Below are positions 42,773 through 52,518 of a DNA stretch of 64,000 bases, one piece after another. Numbering within the stretch: position 1 is the first letter of the stretch; each line of letters starts with the position of its first letter. The translations under genes and the position numbers were made by a program. The DNA is from Choristoneura fumiferana (Eukaryota; Arthropoda; Insecta; Lepidoptera; Tortricidae), in the NCBI RefSeq assembly GCF_025370935.1, contig NC_133478.1, forward strand, positions 15,419,468 through 15,483,467, given 5' to 3'. The notes beneath the pieces are model-generated. The model was not told the origin of the DNA. It searched no databases and worked only from the letters and a program-made list of their open reading frames with translations.

Positions 42773-43123
42773 AAATATCGCTAGATGGCGTTAGGGGCTT
42801 GGATTTTTTTGTCGTTACGGACTTGCTTGCAACATGGAGTTTACTTAGAGTCCTATGACGTCATAACATGGTCGACGGTGTTTCGGGTGTTCAAAATTAA
42901 AAGTAAAAATTAAAAAAAAATTGTAGGGCCATCCTACATTTTTAATTTCTGAAATCGATTAATATTGGTTTCTTAAGTCAAATGCTAGAGGAAATATTCA
43001 TTCATCACGCCAAATTTGATATTATGAGGAAAGTAGCCTATTGGCTAATAACTAAATGAGCCAATCGCTAGCAAGCCTTATCGTCAGAAAACCTAACGTT
43101 ACTAACGCCATCTAGCGATATTT
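42773..43123. mobile_element. DNA element with 22-bp perfect terminal inverted repeats, 351 bp
   Basis: Both ends are AAATATCGCTAGATGGCG followed by TTAG, as exact inverted repeats. The interior is AT-rich without a transposase. A solo end of the same type lies at 16956-16977. No clear target duplication, so the superfamily is open (Tc1/mariner-like is one possibility). Confidence 0.75.
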
Positions 43124-43570
43124 CGCCTCTCTTTTAGCCCTCATTCAATGATGTGTGTGAAGTTTTTAATCAGCTCTAGACTCATATATAGGAACTACTA
43201 ACTAACTACTACCTATATTTATATATTTCGTTTTTTTTTTTATGCAAATAATTCAATCATTTTGCATGGTAATTTTTAAATTCCGCTTAGGGTAGGACTC
43301 CGACACGAGTTTTCTCTGAAAAAGAAAAGATGCCGAAGCCGTTCTTGTGAACTCTCTATACATTTTTAATGAACGTATTCCCAGGTATTCCCCCTAGTTT
43401 CTTGTTGAAATTTTGGGAGGCGGAAAATTGTATTTTTTTAAAAGTGACACGAGTTTATAGTACAGAAACCAGATCAAATTCTGCAGGTCACACCATTAAT
43501 TAAATCGACATACGTTTAATGCGAAATCGCAAGTACAATTCTACTAAGTGTCCCATGCTTCTTAGATATG
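43124..43570. other. Unannotated stretch
   Basis: Nothing recognised. Confidence 0.4.
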
Positions 43571-43574
43571 ATTT

Positions 43575-43790
43575 AACTATAAAAACTTATTTCAAATTAG
43601 CGTTTGCCTGAGACATTCGTAAGGGCTTAATTGTTTATCGTTCTCTTCCGAACAATTTTCGAAGAAAAAATATTCTAGGTAATATGTATTAATTCTAATT
43701 ATCTGTGTCAAATTTAATCCAAATCCATTGAGCCGTTATTGGCGTTATTTTCACAAACTTAAATTTTTTTAATATTTGTAGGATAGAATA
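43575..43790 (+). mobile_element. Old dispersed repeat related to C
   Basis: TTAGCGTTTGCCTGAGACAT, GTGTCAAATTTAATCCAAAT and CCATTGAGCCGTTATTGGCG follow the plan of repeat C but are eroded. Confidence 0.4.
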
Positions 43791-45196
43791 AAATTCTGTG
43801 AATAATTATTTTATCGATATACATCTATGCTATACTATATATGCATTTTTATTTTTTTTCCATTATGAACAATTGCATTGCACTTCAACAAAAAACTTTA
43901 AAAAAAAAAATTCTCCTAATCCACGAATTGCTCGCTGAGTCTAATTTCCATTTTGCCACACTTAATGTTATCTGTCTGTATATTGTAATTTATATTTTGT
44001 GATCGTGAATAAAAATGTCTATTATTATTATTATTATTATTCATTACTAATTCCGGCACAAATCTTGGTCCCATAACCCTAAAGTAACCAAGCCCTTCTA
44101 AAGTGCCCCATACGGATGGCCTGGAATACAAAAATTACAGTCGCGTCAGCATCCGTCCAAAATATTGTGGTTACGAGTTTTCTGCCTCTACAGCTTATTC
44201 ACTACACATACAAAACCTTAACATAACGGGCTAATTGCTTGCGATAATCGTTTTATTTATGCACGCCGGGTCAGGTTATCTCGCCGGAGATTCGCATAAT
44301 CTGCGATGTTTAATTTCGGTCCGACCTTTTTTATAATTAAGTGTTTAGGGTTTCGAGTGATGCTCTGCATACCTCCGGCTTAGTATGGCGTAGTTTGATG
44401 TTTGGTAGCGTTTTACAAGTTTGTTTTTGAGGTTGTGATTTTGAAATTAAAAACTTTTTCGAGCACTTCTTGGTATCCGATTCAGCTCAAACTAAGCATT
44501 TTTTTTTTTGTATGTTTGGCAATAATGCATTAACTGTTAGTGAAATTCTATAGTGGTACGGCCAGAATGTTATCCGCAGGACGGAACTCTTCATCAGTTA
44601 GTAAGCATTGACTTAAATTTGGTGTGGTGTGGTTAGATGTTAGAACAGTCAGCAAAAATGTCAGTCAGCAAAAAAAACAATGATTTTTAACAAATATTGT
44701 TTTTAAACTGACGATTTGATCTTTGAATGAATTAAATTTCAACCTTAATTTTAACCTTTTTTTCAAACTCCAATAATAGCTAACTGTACCTAACCCTTGC
44801 TCTCTAAGAAGAATTAGAATTAATACATTTCTTTCCAGAATCACTCGCTGTTTGAAAATTTTCCTCAGTGGCATGTATGTCCCAATTAGAACACAAAATA
44901 CACTTACACTAATTGCCCAATGTATGGATACAAAATCAATACGTACAATTAAATCGCTATTATCATTAAATTTATCATTTCAATTTGAAAATTCCCTTTG
45001 GTGCGTAAACGTAAATTACGCAATTATCTTATACTGATTTAAATATACGCTCTTGAGGCGATTTGCATATCTATGGAATAAATAATTGAGGAACGAATTC
45101 TACCGATTCATTTGAAGGGTTAAAATTTACGGATAAATATTCCAGTAATTTGGCGAAATCACGTTCGTGAAGCACAACGTTGTTCCACGTGTATAT
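43791..45196. other. Unannotated stretch with (ATT)n
   Basis: Contains an (ATT)n microsatellite at about 44019-44041. Short frames have no motifs. Confidence 0.45.
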
Positions 45197-45233
45197 CTTA
45201 TTAATATTACAAATGGCAATGTTTATGAGTATC

Positions 45234-45280
<47 letters not shown>

Positions 45281-45440
45281 TTGTGCGCGTTTATAACTCT
45301 ATCACGCTAAAACAGCTGAACGAATTTGGAAGAAATTCGGTATGAAGAACTGCATGTTTGGAATAGCACTTAGGTACGCTTCTTCTTATCCCTATATTCC
45401 CTAATTTCCCAAAATCTTGGCTATTTGAGGTACGGAACCA
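45197..45440 (-). mobile_element. Dispersed repeat related to 18753-19040, with (GT)n
   Basis: CTTATTAATATTACAAATGG, a (GT)n run at 45236-45277, then TATAACTCTATCACGCTAAA, ACAGCTGAACGAATTTGG and CTTATCCCTATATTCCC. Confidence 0.5.
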
Positions 45441-45461
45441 AATCAGTCCGATCACAAGGAC

Positions 45462-45561
45462 NNNNNNNNNNNNNNNNNNNNNNNNNNNNNNNNNNNNNNN
45501 NNNNNNNNNNNNNNNNNNNNNNNNNNNNNNNNNNNNNNNNNNNNNNNNNNNNNNNNNNNNN
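45462..45561. other. Assembly gap, 100 N
   Basis: Exactly one hundred N, the conventional length for a gap of unknown size. Reading frames with X residues across it are artefacts. Confidence 0.99.
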
Positions 45562-47269
45562 TTCAAATAGCAGGAGACGCATTCACATTTATCCGTCAAA
45601 TAAAAAATAATCAATGTGTGGCGAAACAGCACCTTAGTATCATAATAAAACTAACAGGCTAATCGAAAAAGTACAGTAAAATTTAAATAATAACAATAAT
45701 TCAAAGTTATCGTATCGAACTAATCAGTTCCATACAATATTCTTATTTTAATGTGGCCGCATTCGTAACTTTGTCTTTTATCAACCACTGTGATTAAAAA
45801 AAAATGAAAAACATACATACATACATTAAAATTTAACCCACTTCCTGTGTAATTCGACACGGAGATTGGTATTAGGTTTAAATTTGTAAAATTATTTACA
45901 AAATGTATCTAATAACATTCTTTCAAACTAGCTGCGGGACCTTTTCCCATAAAAAGTCATAGTAATTATAGTATTGCTTGACAAAGAAATTTATTGCGAA
46001 AGTTAGAGTTTTTAAGTGAGAGCATGGATGGTTTATAATTCAAATGGTTTGTTAGTAGGTAGGTACCTAACGTAATGTCTTACTAAGACATAATAGTCAT
46101 GTCTAGAAACTTCAATTTGAGGATATAATCATTTTGGTTTTCATTAACTCTATTTTACGGCTGCTTTTATGGCGTTAACGTTTTTATGACATTTTCGGTG
46201 TAACTGCATAAACAGTAACTTTTAATGTGTAGCCGTCACATAAAGTATAAAATGAAGTATTCGCATCCTCTTATTTGAATAAAAATAATTGAAAATGTTT
46301 AGCAAAGCAGCAAAGCTTTAAATTTTACACAATGGTTGTTTGTCATAGCCAATTTGAATGAAAGAAGATTGTCTCATTCCATAATTAATCAAAATTAACA
46401 AGCATGACGCACTTTAAAAAAATCTTTTGTCACCTACTTTCTCTTGGATCATTTCGCGACCAATTAGGTTAATGATAGATGTTCCTGCTTACTAAGCCGC
46501 AGTGATCTTGGCTTCGAGTCCGGTTCACTTAAGGAAATTAACTTTTAACTATCTCGGGTCTCAGTTACTTGTTGTAGACTCCACTTTAACAGCCGCAGGA
46601 AATTTTGGTTAGCTTTAATAATTAAACCCAGAAGGCCTTGACTGTGTTATAAAAGTACGAAAACAATTGGGTAAAAGTATTTGTAAGAATGCGACTAAAC
46701 TGAAAGAAATCATGTCAAATGGAAAGAAACGGAATTTTTTAACAAAAAAAGTTTTAATTTAAAATTAGAAAATGAAGATTTTAATAATCGTTAACTGAGC
46801 CAGAATTCTCAGAAATGTTGTCAATTACCAATGTTGGTAAATAAAGCGTAATTATTGACGCGGAATTATAAAAAAAATCTTTCTATTTAAATAGTTAGAA
46901 ATACTAAATATGTATTTCAATTAGAGTTACATTCACCACAAAAAACTCACTTTAGTGTTTTATGTTTCATAGTCCACAGTGCAACCCTAATTAAATAAAT
47001 TTAACATAATTATTAAAATATTTTGCGCTTTATATTTTTTTCGAGTCGCGTTAATCATGTTGATAGGGAAATAACCACCAATTTCAATAAGGTATCGCGT
47101 GCATTGTTTTCGTTGCTTTTTTTTTAGTGAACAATAAAACTTTGAACAAATTTTGAAAACAACTCAATACATATTAATAACTTTACTTAAATGCAACACC
47201 CGGGTCCATCCATACCGGATTGGAGTCCTTTGTGTGGGCTGGTTTGTGGTGTTCTATTCTCGATATATC
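45562..47269. other. Unannotated AT-rich stretch
   Basis: No gene or clear repeat. A weak tRNA-like string (CTTACTAAGCCG...GGCTTCGAGTCCGG) near 46485-46525 is too degenerate to call. Confidence 0.4.
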
Positions 47270-47932
47270 TTATACAGATAAACAAAAACTGGCCAAGAGC
47301 GTATCGGACACGCCCGAAACAGGGTTTCGCACCCATTACGAAAAAATTAAGTAATATTTTTCTAAGGATTTCGTATTTTATACTGAATCTTCCATAGTTT
47401 AGGTACATTTATACCTTAGGCTTCTATTTACTCTTAAACTACTAATAATTGTTAAGCAAACTAAACCGTTATAGTTTTCCTTGAAAGTTTGATAATACTT
47501 ACTACCATCCTGAATTTTTTCAAAATTTTTTCACCCACCGGTTTAGATTTTAGGGGGGGGACGCTCGATTTGAATGAAAATTTGCACTTTAAAGTTGAAT
47601 ATTTCGCAAACAAATCAATGAATCGAAAAATCATCTTAGCAAACCCCTAATGATTTTAAAATACCTATACAACGATACCCCACACGGGTTGGATGAGAAA
47701 TAAAAATCACCCCCACTTTACGTCTATGGGAGGTACCATAAAAAAATTGTTTTCATTTTTTATTGTACTTTTTTGTCGGCATAGTTTACATATATATCCG
47801 TGCAAAATTACAGCTTTCTAGCATTGATAGTCCCTGAGCAAAGTCACGGACGGACGGACAGACAGACAGACAGACATGGCGAAACTATAAGGGGTTCCGT
47901 TTTTGCCATTTTGGCTCCGGAACCCTAAAAAG
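47270..47932 (-). mobile_element. Dispersed repeat E, near full length
   Basis: TGGCCAAGAGCGTATCGGAC through TAAGTAATATTTTTCTAAGG, ACTACCATCCTGAATTTTTT and AGGTACCATAAAAAAAT to the (CAGA)n tract and TTTGGCTCCGGAACCCTAAA. Contains the AGCAAACCCCTAATG site that is interrupted by the LTR element in the copy at 49644. Confidence 0.85.
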
Positions 47933-49643
47933 TAAACAATTGATCAAAGAGTAAAATGATAATGTTATTCGAGGAAAAACGAAAAAGTTTGAGCAAGTAC
48001 GAGTATAAAAATATATGCACGTGGAATCCCAGCGTTTGTCGCAAGTCCTTTTAAACGAGGAAGCACAAGGGATTTCATTGTCCAAAACAAACTGCGGAAC
48101 GGATGTCCTGCAAACTTCCTGTTTAATTAAATGGGTGTTTGTGCAGACCGACAGACGTTTTCTACATTACTGAGTATTATTGAAACAAAAGAGGAACAGC
48201 TTTATATCGCTTTACTTCTTTATGTAGGTCCCGAAAAATACGACGAACATTTGGAATGGTTAGAGAAACCTTCCCGTTTACCGAATTGTTTGCGCCGACG
48301 ATTTCTTTTCGGGCTTTCCAAATGTGTAAAACGATTCCAGTAAAGTGCGAGCTGAGTGAGATGTATCGGTTAGTTCATGACTTGATTTATAAAAACCTTT
48401 AAGACCCTAAAATTTATCTACAAAGAGATTGTTTCTCAGATCGTTCTGTTTTGATGTGTGGTATAGTAACCTGTATTTTGAAGGAGTATTAAATCATATT
48501 TACTCCGAGTTGGTTGTTTGGATTGCTCTCCAATCGTCAAAACCCTACATGGCGATCCTGCTTTCTTCTAAAAAGAAATTTGCGCATAACAAAACAAGAA
48601 GCAACCATAAAACCTAATATACCTAATCCAATTCTGAACAATGAGGCTACTTCAAGGAATGTAATTTAGAGGCACAATCGAACGAAATCCTTAGAGATGC
48701 AAACGCTACTGATCCCTCTTACATTCATTTTCGTGCCCGTCGATCACTTTATACGCAATGAACCTTTAAAACCCAGAGGAATTCTGAACAATGCTCGTGG
48801 CCAGTACACAGTGAAAAGTTGTGTCATGACCCCCGTCCAAATAGAGAGCTCGTCTTAAAATATTCAGGTTGGGCCGCTTTAGCGTGCACGCCTAGCAGTA
48901 ATTTGTATTTGGGTTGGTCACAACACGCAATGATGGTCAAACACAAACGGTCCCTCTACACAGAAATATTTTAGACGACCTTTTTTAAATCTAGATAACT
49001 CTTTGTTATCTTGAAAGCGAGGTTTAAAACAACGCAATATTACAGGAGTTATTTCTCTCGGGGAACGCTATCACAAAATTTCGAGTAAAATGTATAGCCG
49101 TTATGTTAAATTTATTTTTCTGACGAATGGAAATTACACTCTCATCACATCAATATCTCTCTTCTCTCTTCTTCGTCGTATTCTTCATTTCTGAAGGTCA
49201 TGCCGCCTTGATAAGCTTTTACGGAGACATTGACGAACTGCTTCCACACCCCTCTGTCTTCAATATCATGAATTCACAAAAATCTTGTAGGTATATTTCA
49301 TTATTTACGTATCTAATTATATTAATCATAAAAACACGAAATTTAGTTTCACATTACTAAAATTCTGCCAAATTGTAGTTCACGACGTTCACGACATGCT
49401 AATTATTTAATTAAGCAGAAAAATTTTTCACTTGAATATTTGTGAAGTTATGTTGAAGCGCAGCATGAGCTGGGGCGTTTTCATTGTTGTATTAAAGGAG
49501 GGGATGACGAGATTCCGTGGCGTGTTAACAAATATGACTGAGTTTTAAGACCCCAATATGTATTCTCCTTAACTTTCAGAAACAAAGAGTGTTCGAGTGA
49601 ATTATTATTAACCAGCTTAAGCTCGAGTCTTTGCTCTCATGGA
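47933..49643. other. Unannotated stretch
   Basis: No recognisable gene. The frame 48131-48343 has no known domain and no splice or promoter context that I can support. Confidence 0.4.
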
Positions 49644-49992
49644 AAACTAACAAGAGCGTGTTGGACATGCCCAAAATGGGTTCCGTAGCCATTACGAAAA
49701 AAATTAAGTATAATATTTTTCTAAGGATTTTATACGGAATCTTCCAAGTTTAGGTATATTTTATACCTTAGGCTGCTATTTACTCATTAACTACTAATAA
49801 TTCTCAAGTAAACTTAGCCGTTATAGTTTCCTTAAAAGTTGATATACTTACTACATCCTGATTTTTGTCAAAATTTTTCTACCACCGCTTTAGATTTTAG
49901 AGGGGGGACGCTCGATTTTAATGAAAATGCACTTTAAAGTTGCATATTTCGCACAGCACATCACTGAATCGAAAAATCATCTTAGCAAACCC
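49644..49992 (-). mobile_element. Dispersed repeat E, left part, split by LTR element
   Basis: Runs from AACAAGAGCGTGTTGGACAT to CATCTTAGCAAACCC. Continues at 57955 with CTAATGGTTATAAAAGAC after the inserted retrotransposon and one 4-bp duplication. Confidence 0.85.
49989..49992. repeat. 4-bp target-site duplication, left
   Basis: ACCC immediately before the LTR; repeated at 57951-57954. Joining the flanks with one ACCC recreates the text of the intact repeat E copy near 47640. Confidence 0.85.
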
Positions 49993-51155
49993 TGCAGCAT
50001 AATCTGCTGCATGTAATCTAACCTTCTTTTTTGAAATTGAGTGTTAACCTATTTTTGCTTATACGTTTTGGTCGTTTAGTTGCGGTTCACTTCTTGATTT
50101 TTTTTAAAGGTTTGAATTGGTATCCTGGAAACGTGGAACAGAGGACGCGAAAATTTGGTTTGTCAAATGTGTTTTCCCGTGGATGATTTTTGGCAATAGT
50201 GCCTTGGATTAATATTTTGGTTTAATATTCCTGGGATTTCTTTTATGTGACAATTATAATGGTGTTCTAAAGTGTTAATTATTATAACCTGGCGAATTGA
50301 TTGTTTCTCCAACTGCTGCGAGCTGGTGGCTCGTAGTCGCCTCCCTTTTATTAAAAGCCGGATCTGTTTTTGCCAGTTTCGGGTAAGTTTTTTCTGTTTT
50401 GTAGCGAATTTAGGTTTTGTTAGGGCTCATGGTTTGAATGAATTCTTAGTCTCTTTTATCTTTTCAGCTCCCACCTTACGGTGTGGACTTTTGTGGACAT
50501 CGTACTGCGCTCCGCACACGATTGTGGGCATAATTTGTCATCGCTTCGGTGTCGGGATTGTTGCCTGCATCCAGTGACAGGGGAACCGCTCCACACCAAC
50601 AACAAAGACCACGTGAAGATTGTCACAAACTTTTGGAGTTTCTTACTAAAAACTTTATTTTTTGGCTTATAACGGCGAACTATTTTAAAATTTCAGTAGT
50701 TTCACATTTTTTTTTAAAAGTATTCTATGTTTTTCTAACTTGTCGCTTCAGTTTTATATCGTAGTCTTAAGCAAACACGTTCGGAACTCTTTTCTACTGT
50801 TAGAATTTTATGCGCATAAGATCCTACTTGGTGTTACGCTCTAAAGTATCGCGAATTATTTAGTAATTTCGAAAACTACTTGCATAGTTTATTTGCCCAT
50901 TCCATATATATTTTGTACTATATTTTTCAAAATTCTAAAAGCCCACGAAGGCCTCCATGATTTCGGTAATCTTTTGGCAAAACAATATGACGACCCGTTA
51001 ATACTACTCTGTTATTTCATCGGCTGATTTTTTTACATTAAATCTTTATTAATCATATCTCAAAATTATACGTTTCATTTATAGTGCATTGCACATAAGT
51101 GTTGTGTTGTGGGGCTTGCCCGAGGTTCATTGAATTTTGGGTAAGCTTTGCTACA
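49993..51155 (+). repeat. 5' LTR, 1163 bp
   Basis: Begins TGCAGCATAATCTGCTGCAT and ends AAGCTTTGCTACA. The first bases form a small hairpin (TGCAGCA/TGCTGCA). By hand it differs from the 3' LTR by 3 substitutions and 5 indels; the indels sum to the observed 3-bp length difference. The 101-residue frame inside it is identical in both LTRs and has no recognised domain. It should contain promoter and polyadenylation signals, which I could not place with certainty. Confidence 0.95.
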
Positions 51156-51159
51156 AAAT

Positions 51160-51170
51160 TGGCGCCCGAA
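51160..51170 (+). other. Primer-binding site, tRNA-Lys type
   Basis: TGGCGCCCGAA, four bases after the LTR, is complementary to the 3' end of a tRNA ending TTCGGGCGCCA, as insect and vertebrate tRNA-Lys(UUU) does. Complementarity stops after 11 nt (TAAAAAGG follows), shorter than the usual 18. Confidence 0.8.
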
Positions 51171-51639
51171 TAAAAAGGTAAATTATTTTATCGTTAAATT
51201 TATAAATTGTTTGAATTTTATTTTCTTTATGTCGTAGGGGATGGCAGTCGCATTCGACTGCGCTTTCGCTTATTGATTCTGCTTATTTTACAGATTAATA
51301 TTAAAAGGGTATGTTTTTACTCCCCCACCTGTGATAGTTTTAGTACTGCAAGTCCACCCTTGATCTTGGTTCGCTTTCACGCTCAACTAGGTACGTTCGA
51401 AGTTCTACGCTACACACGCAGTCCAATTGAATATACTCTGTATTGTAATCAAGTGATAAGAATACTGTATAATTGTTCACATTTATGCGTTTTATTCAGT
51501 CCTAAACTTTTTAATCCTGTATTGTTCATTTAGTAGGTTACAATTCCGCTTATTTAAAACTGTAGTTACGTAGTATTTTCTGTTTTATTTTACTATTTGG
51601 CGGTTGTATTAGTTACTGGATTTCTGCTGTTTGTTAATT
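51171..51639 (+). other. Retrotransposon leader
   Basis: Untranslated region between primer site and gag ATG. It has several short frames and upstream ATGs (for example 51228); no domain recognised. It would be expected to carry the packaging signal. Confidence 0.6.
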
Positions 51640-52484
51640 ATGGAAGGGGATAGTGCTGTTGAATCCATTCACGAAACACCTAATCTGGCTTCTCCAATCC
51701 TTCAACCGAGACGGCGCATTCTAAATCCTGAAGCTGGTGAACAATTCCACGACTCAATTATGGGGGAACCTACGCCACCACATTTCGTCACGCGTACTAT
51801 GGTGAAGGAGGAGTCTTTGACGAAATGGGGAATAAAGTTCTCAGGTAATACTTGTGTTCGCGATTTTTTCTTTCGGATTGAAGAAGAATCTGAGGCTCGC
51901 GGTGCTCCTACCTCGTACATCGTGCGTCGCTTTCACGAATTACTTAGCGATACAGCTCTTAAATATTTCCGATCTATCAAGCATCCAGCTTTGAGTTATG
52001 AAAGCCTTAAGTCAGCCTTTTTGAAGACGTTCGACGTTGTTGACTTTGACTTCAAGGTGGAACGTGAATTACGTAGTTTGAAGCAGAGGGAAACCAGTCT
52101 ATGCGAGACTTCATCATTGAGGCGAGAGATCTGAATTCAAAGCTTCTTTCACCAATTAGTGAAGACGGTCTTTTCCTTATCGTAAAGTATGGGATACATC
52201 CTCGCTATTTTCCTTGTTTGGCAACAAATTTGATAGATGATTTAGATTCTTTATTACAGATTGCCGGGAACTTTGAAACTTTCCAGCCTCAAGCTAGTTC
52301 TTCAAAACACGTTGCACCTGTGCAGATACAACAATCTCCTCCTTTGTGCTTGAAATGCAGTGATGCCGGACACCAGTATCGCGCGTGTCCAAAATATCCC
52401 GGACCCATTTGCTTCCGTTGCAAGCGTGAGGGAGTGATCACTCGTGACTGTGCTGCTTGTAATCCGTCTTCCCAAAAAAACTAA
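51640..52484 (+). pseudogene. gag, frame broken once
   Basis: Start chosen at ATG 51640 (MEGDSAVESIHETPNL); the longer frame from 51631 relies on a TTG. The first part runs to a stop at 52132-52134; sense then continues in the frame opening at 52101 and ends with TAA at 52482-52484. Region KWGIKFSGNTCVRDFFFRIE to HPALSYESLKSAFLKTF looks like a retrotransposon capsid domain. The C-terminus has one canonical CCHC knuckle (CLKCSDAGHQYRAC) and a second CX2CX4-X-X4C lacking its His (CFRCKREGVITRDC). About 280 codons in total, normal for a Ty3/gypsy Gag. The lesion lies around 52090-52117; a lost base or sequencing error are both possible. Confidence 0.85.
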
Positions 52485-52518
52485 TAACTGGTGTGCGGTC
52501 TAGCCCAACCGTATCACC
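52475..52518 (+). promoter_or_regulatory. Predicted -1 ribosomal frameshift signal (gag/pol)
   Basis: Slippery heptamer A AAA AAC (52475-52481), correctly phased to the gag frame and followed at once by the gag TAA. After an 8-nt spacer a hairpin can form: GGTG (52490-52493) with CACC (52515-52518), and CGGT (52496-52499) with ACCG (52508-52511), around an 8-nt loop. Pol is in the -1 frame from this point. Heptamer type, phase, spacer and structure all agree with eukaryotic retroelement frameshifting. Confidence 0.8.

Noticed and set aside
46485..46525. tRNA-like string with GGCTTCGAGTCCGG
   Set aside because: Too diverged to support an A box, cloverleaf or SINE family assignment.
48131..48343. 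Possible small host protein of 70 residues
   Set aside because: No recognisable domain, no splice or promoter evidence; length is expected by chance.
49127..49360. Hydrophobic N-terminus resembling a signal peptide
   Set aside because: A Leu/Phe-rich start arises easily in TC-rich DNA; the rest of the frame has no homology-like features.
50272..50577. 101-residue frame, identical again at 57064-57369
   Set aside because: Both lie inside the LTRs, so identity reflects LTR identity rather than a conserved gene; no domain.
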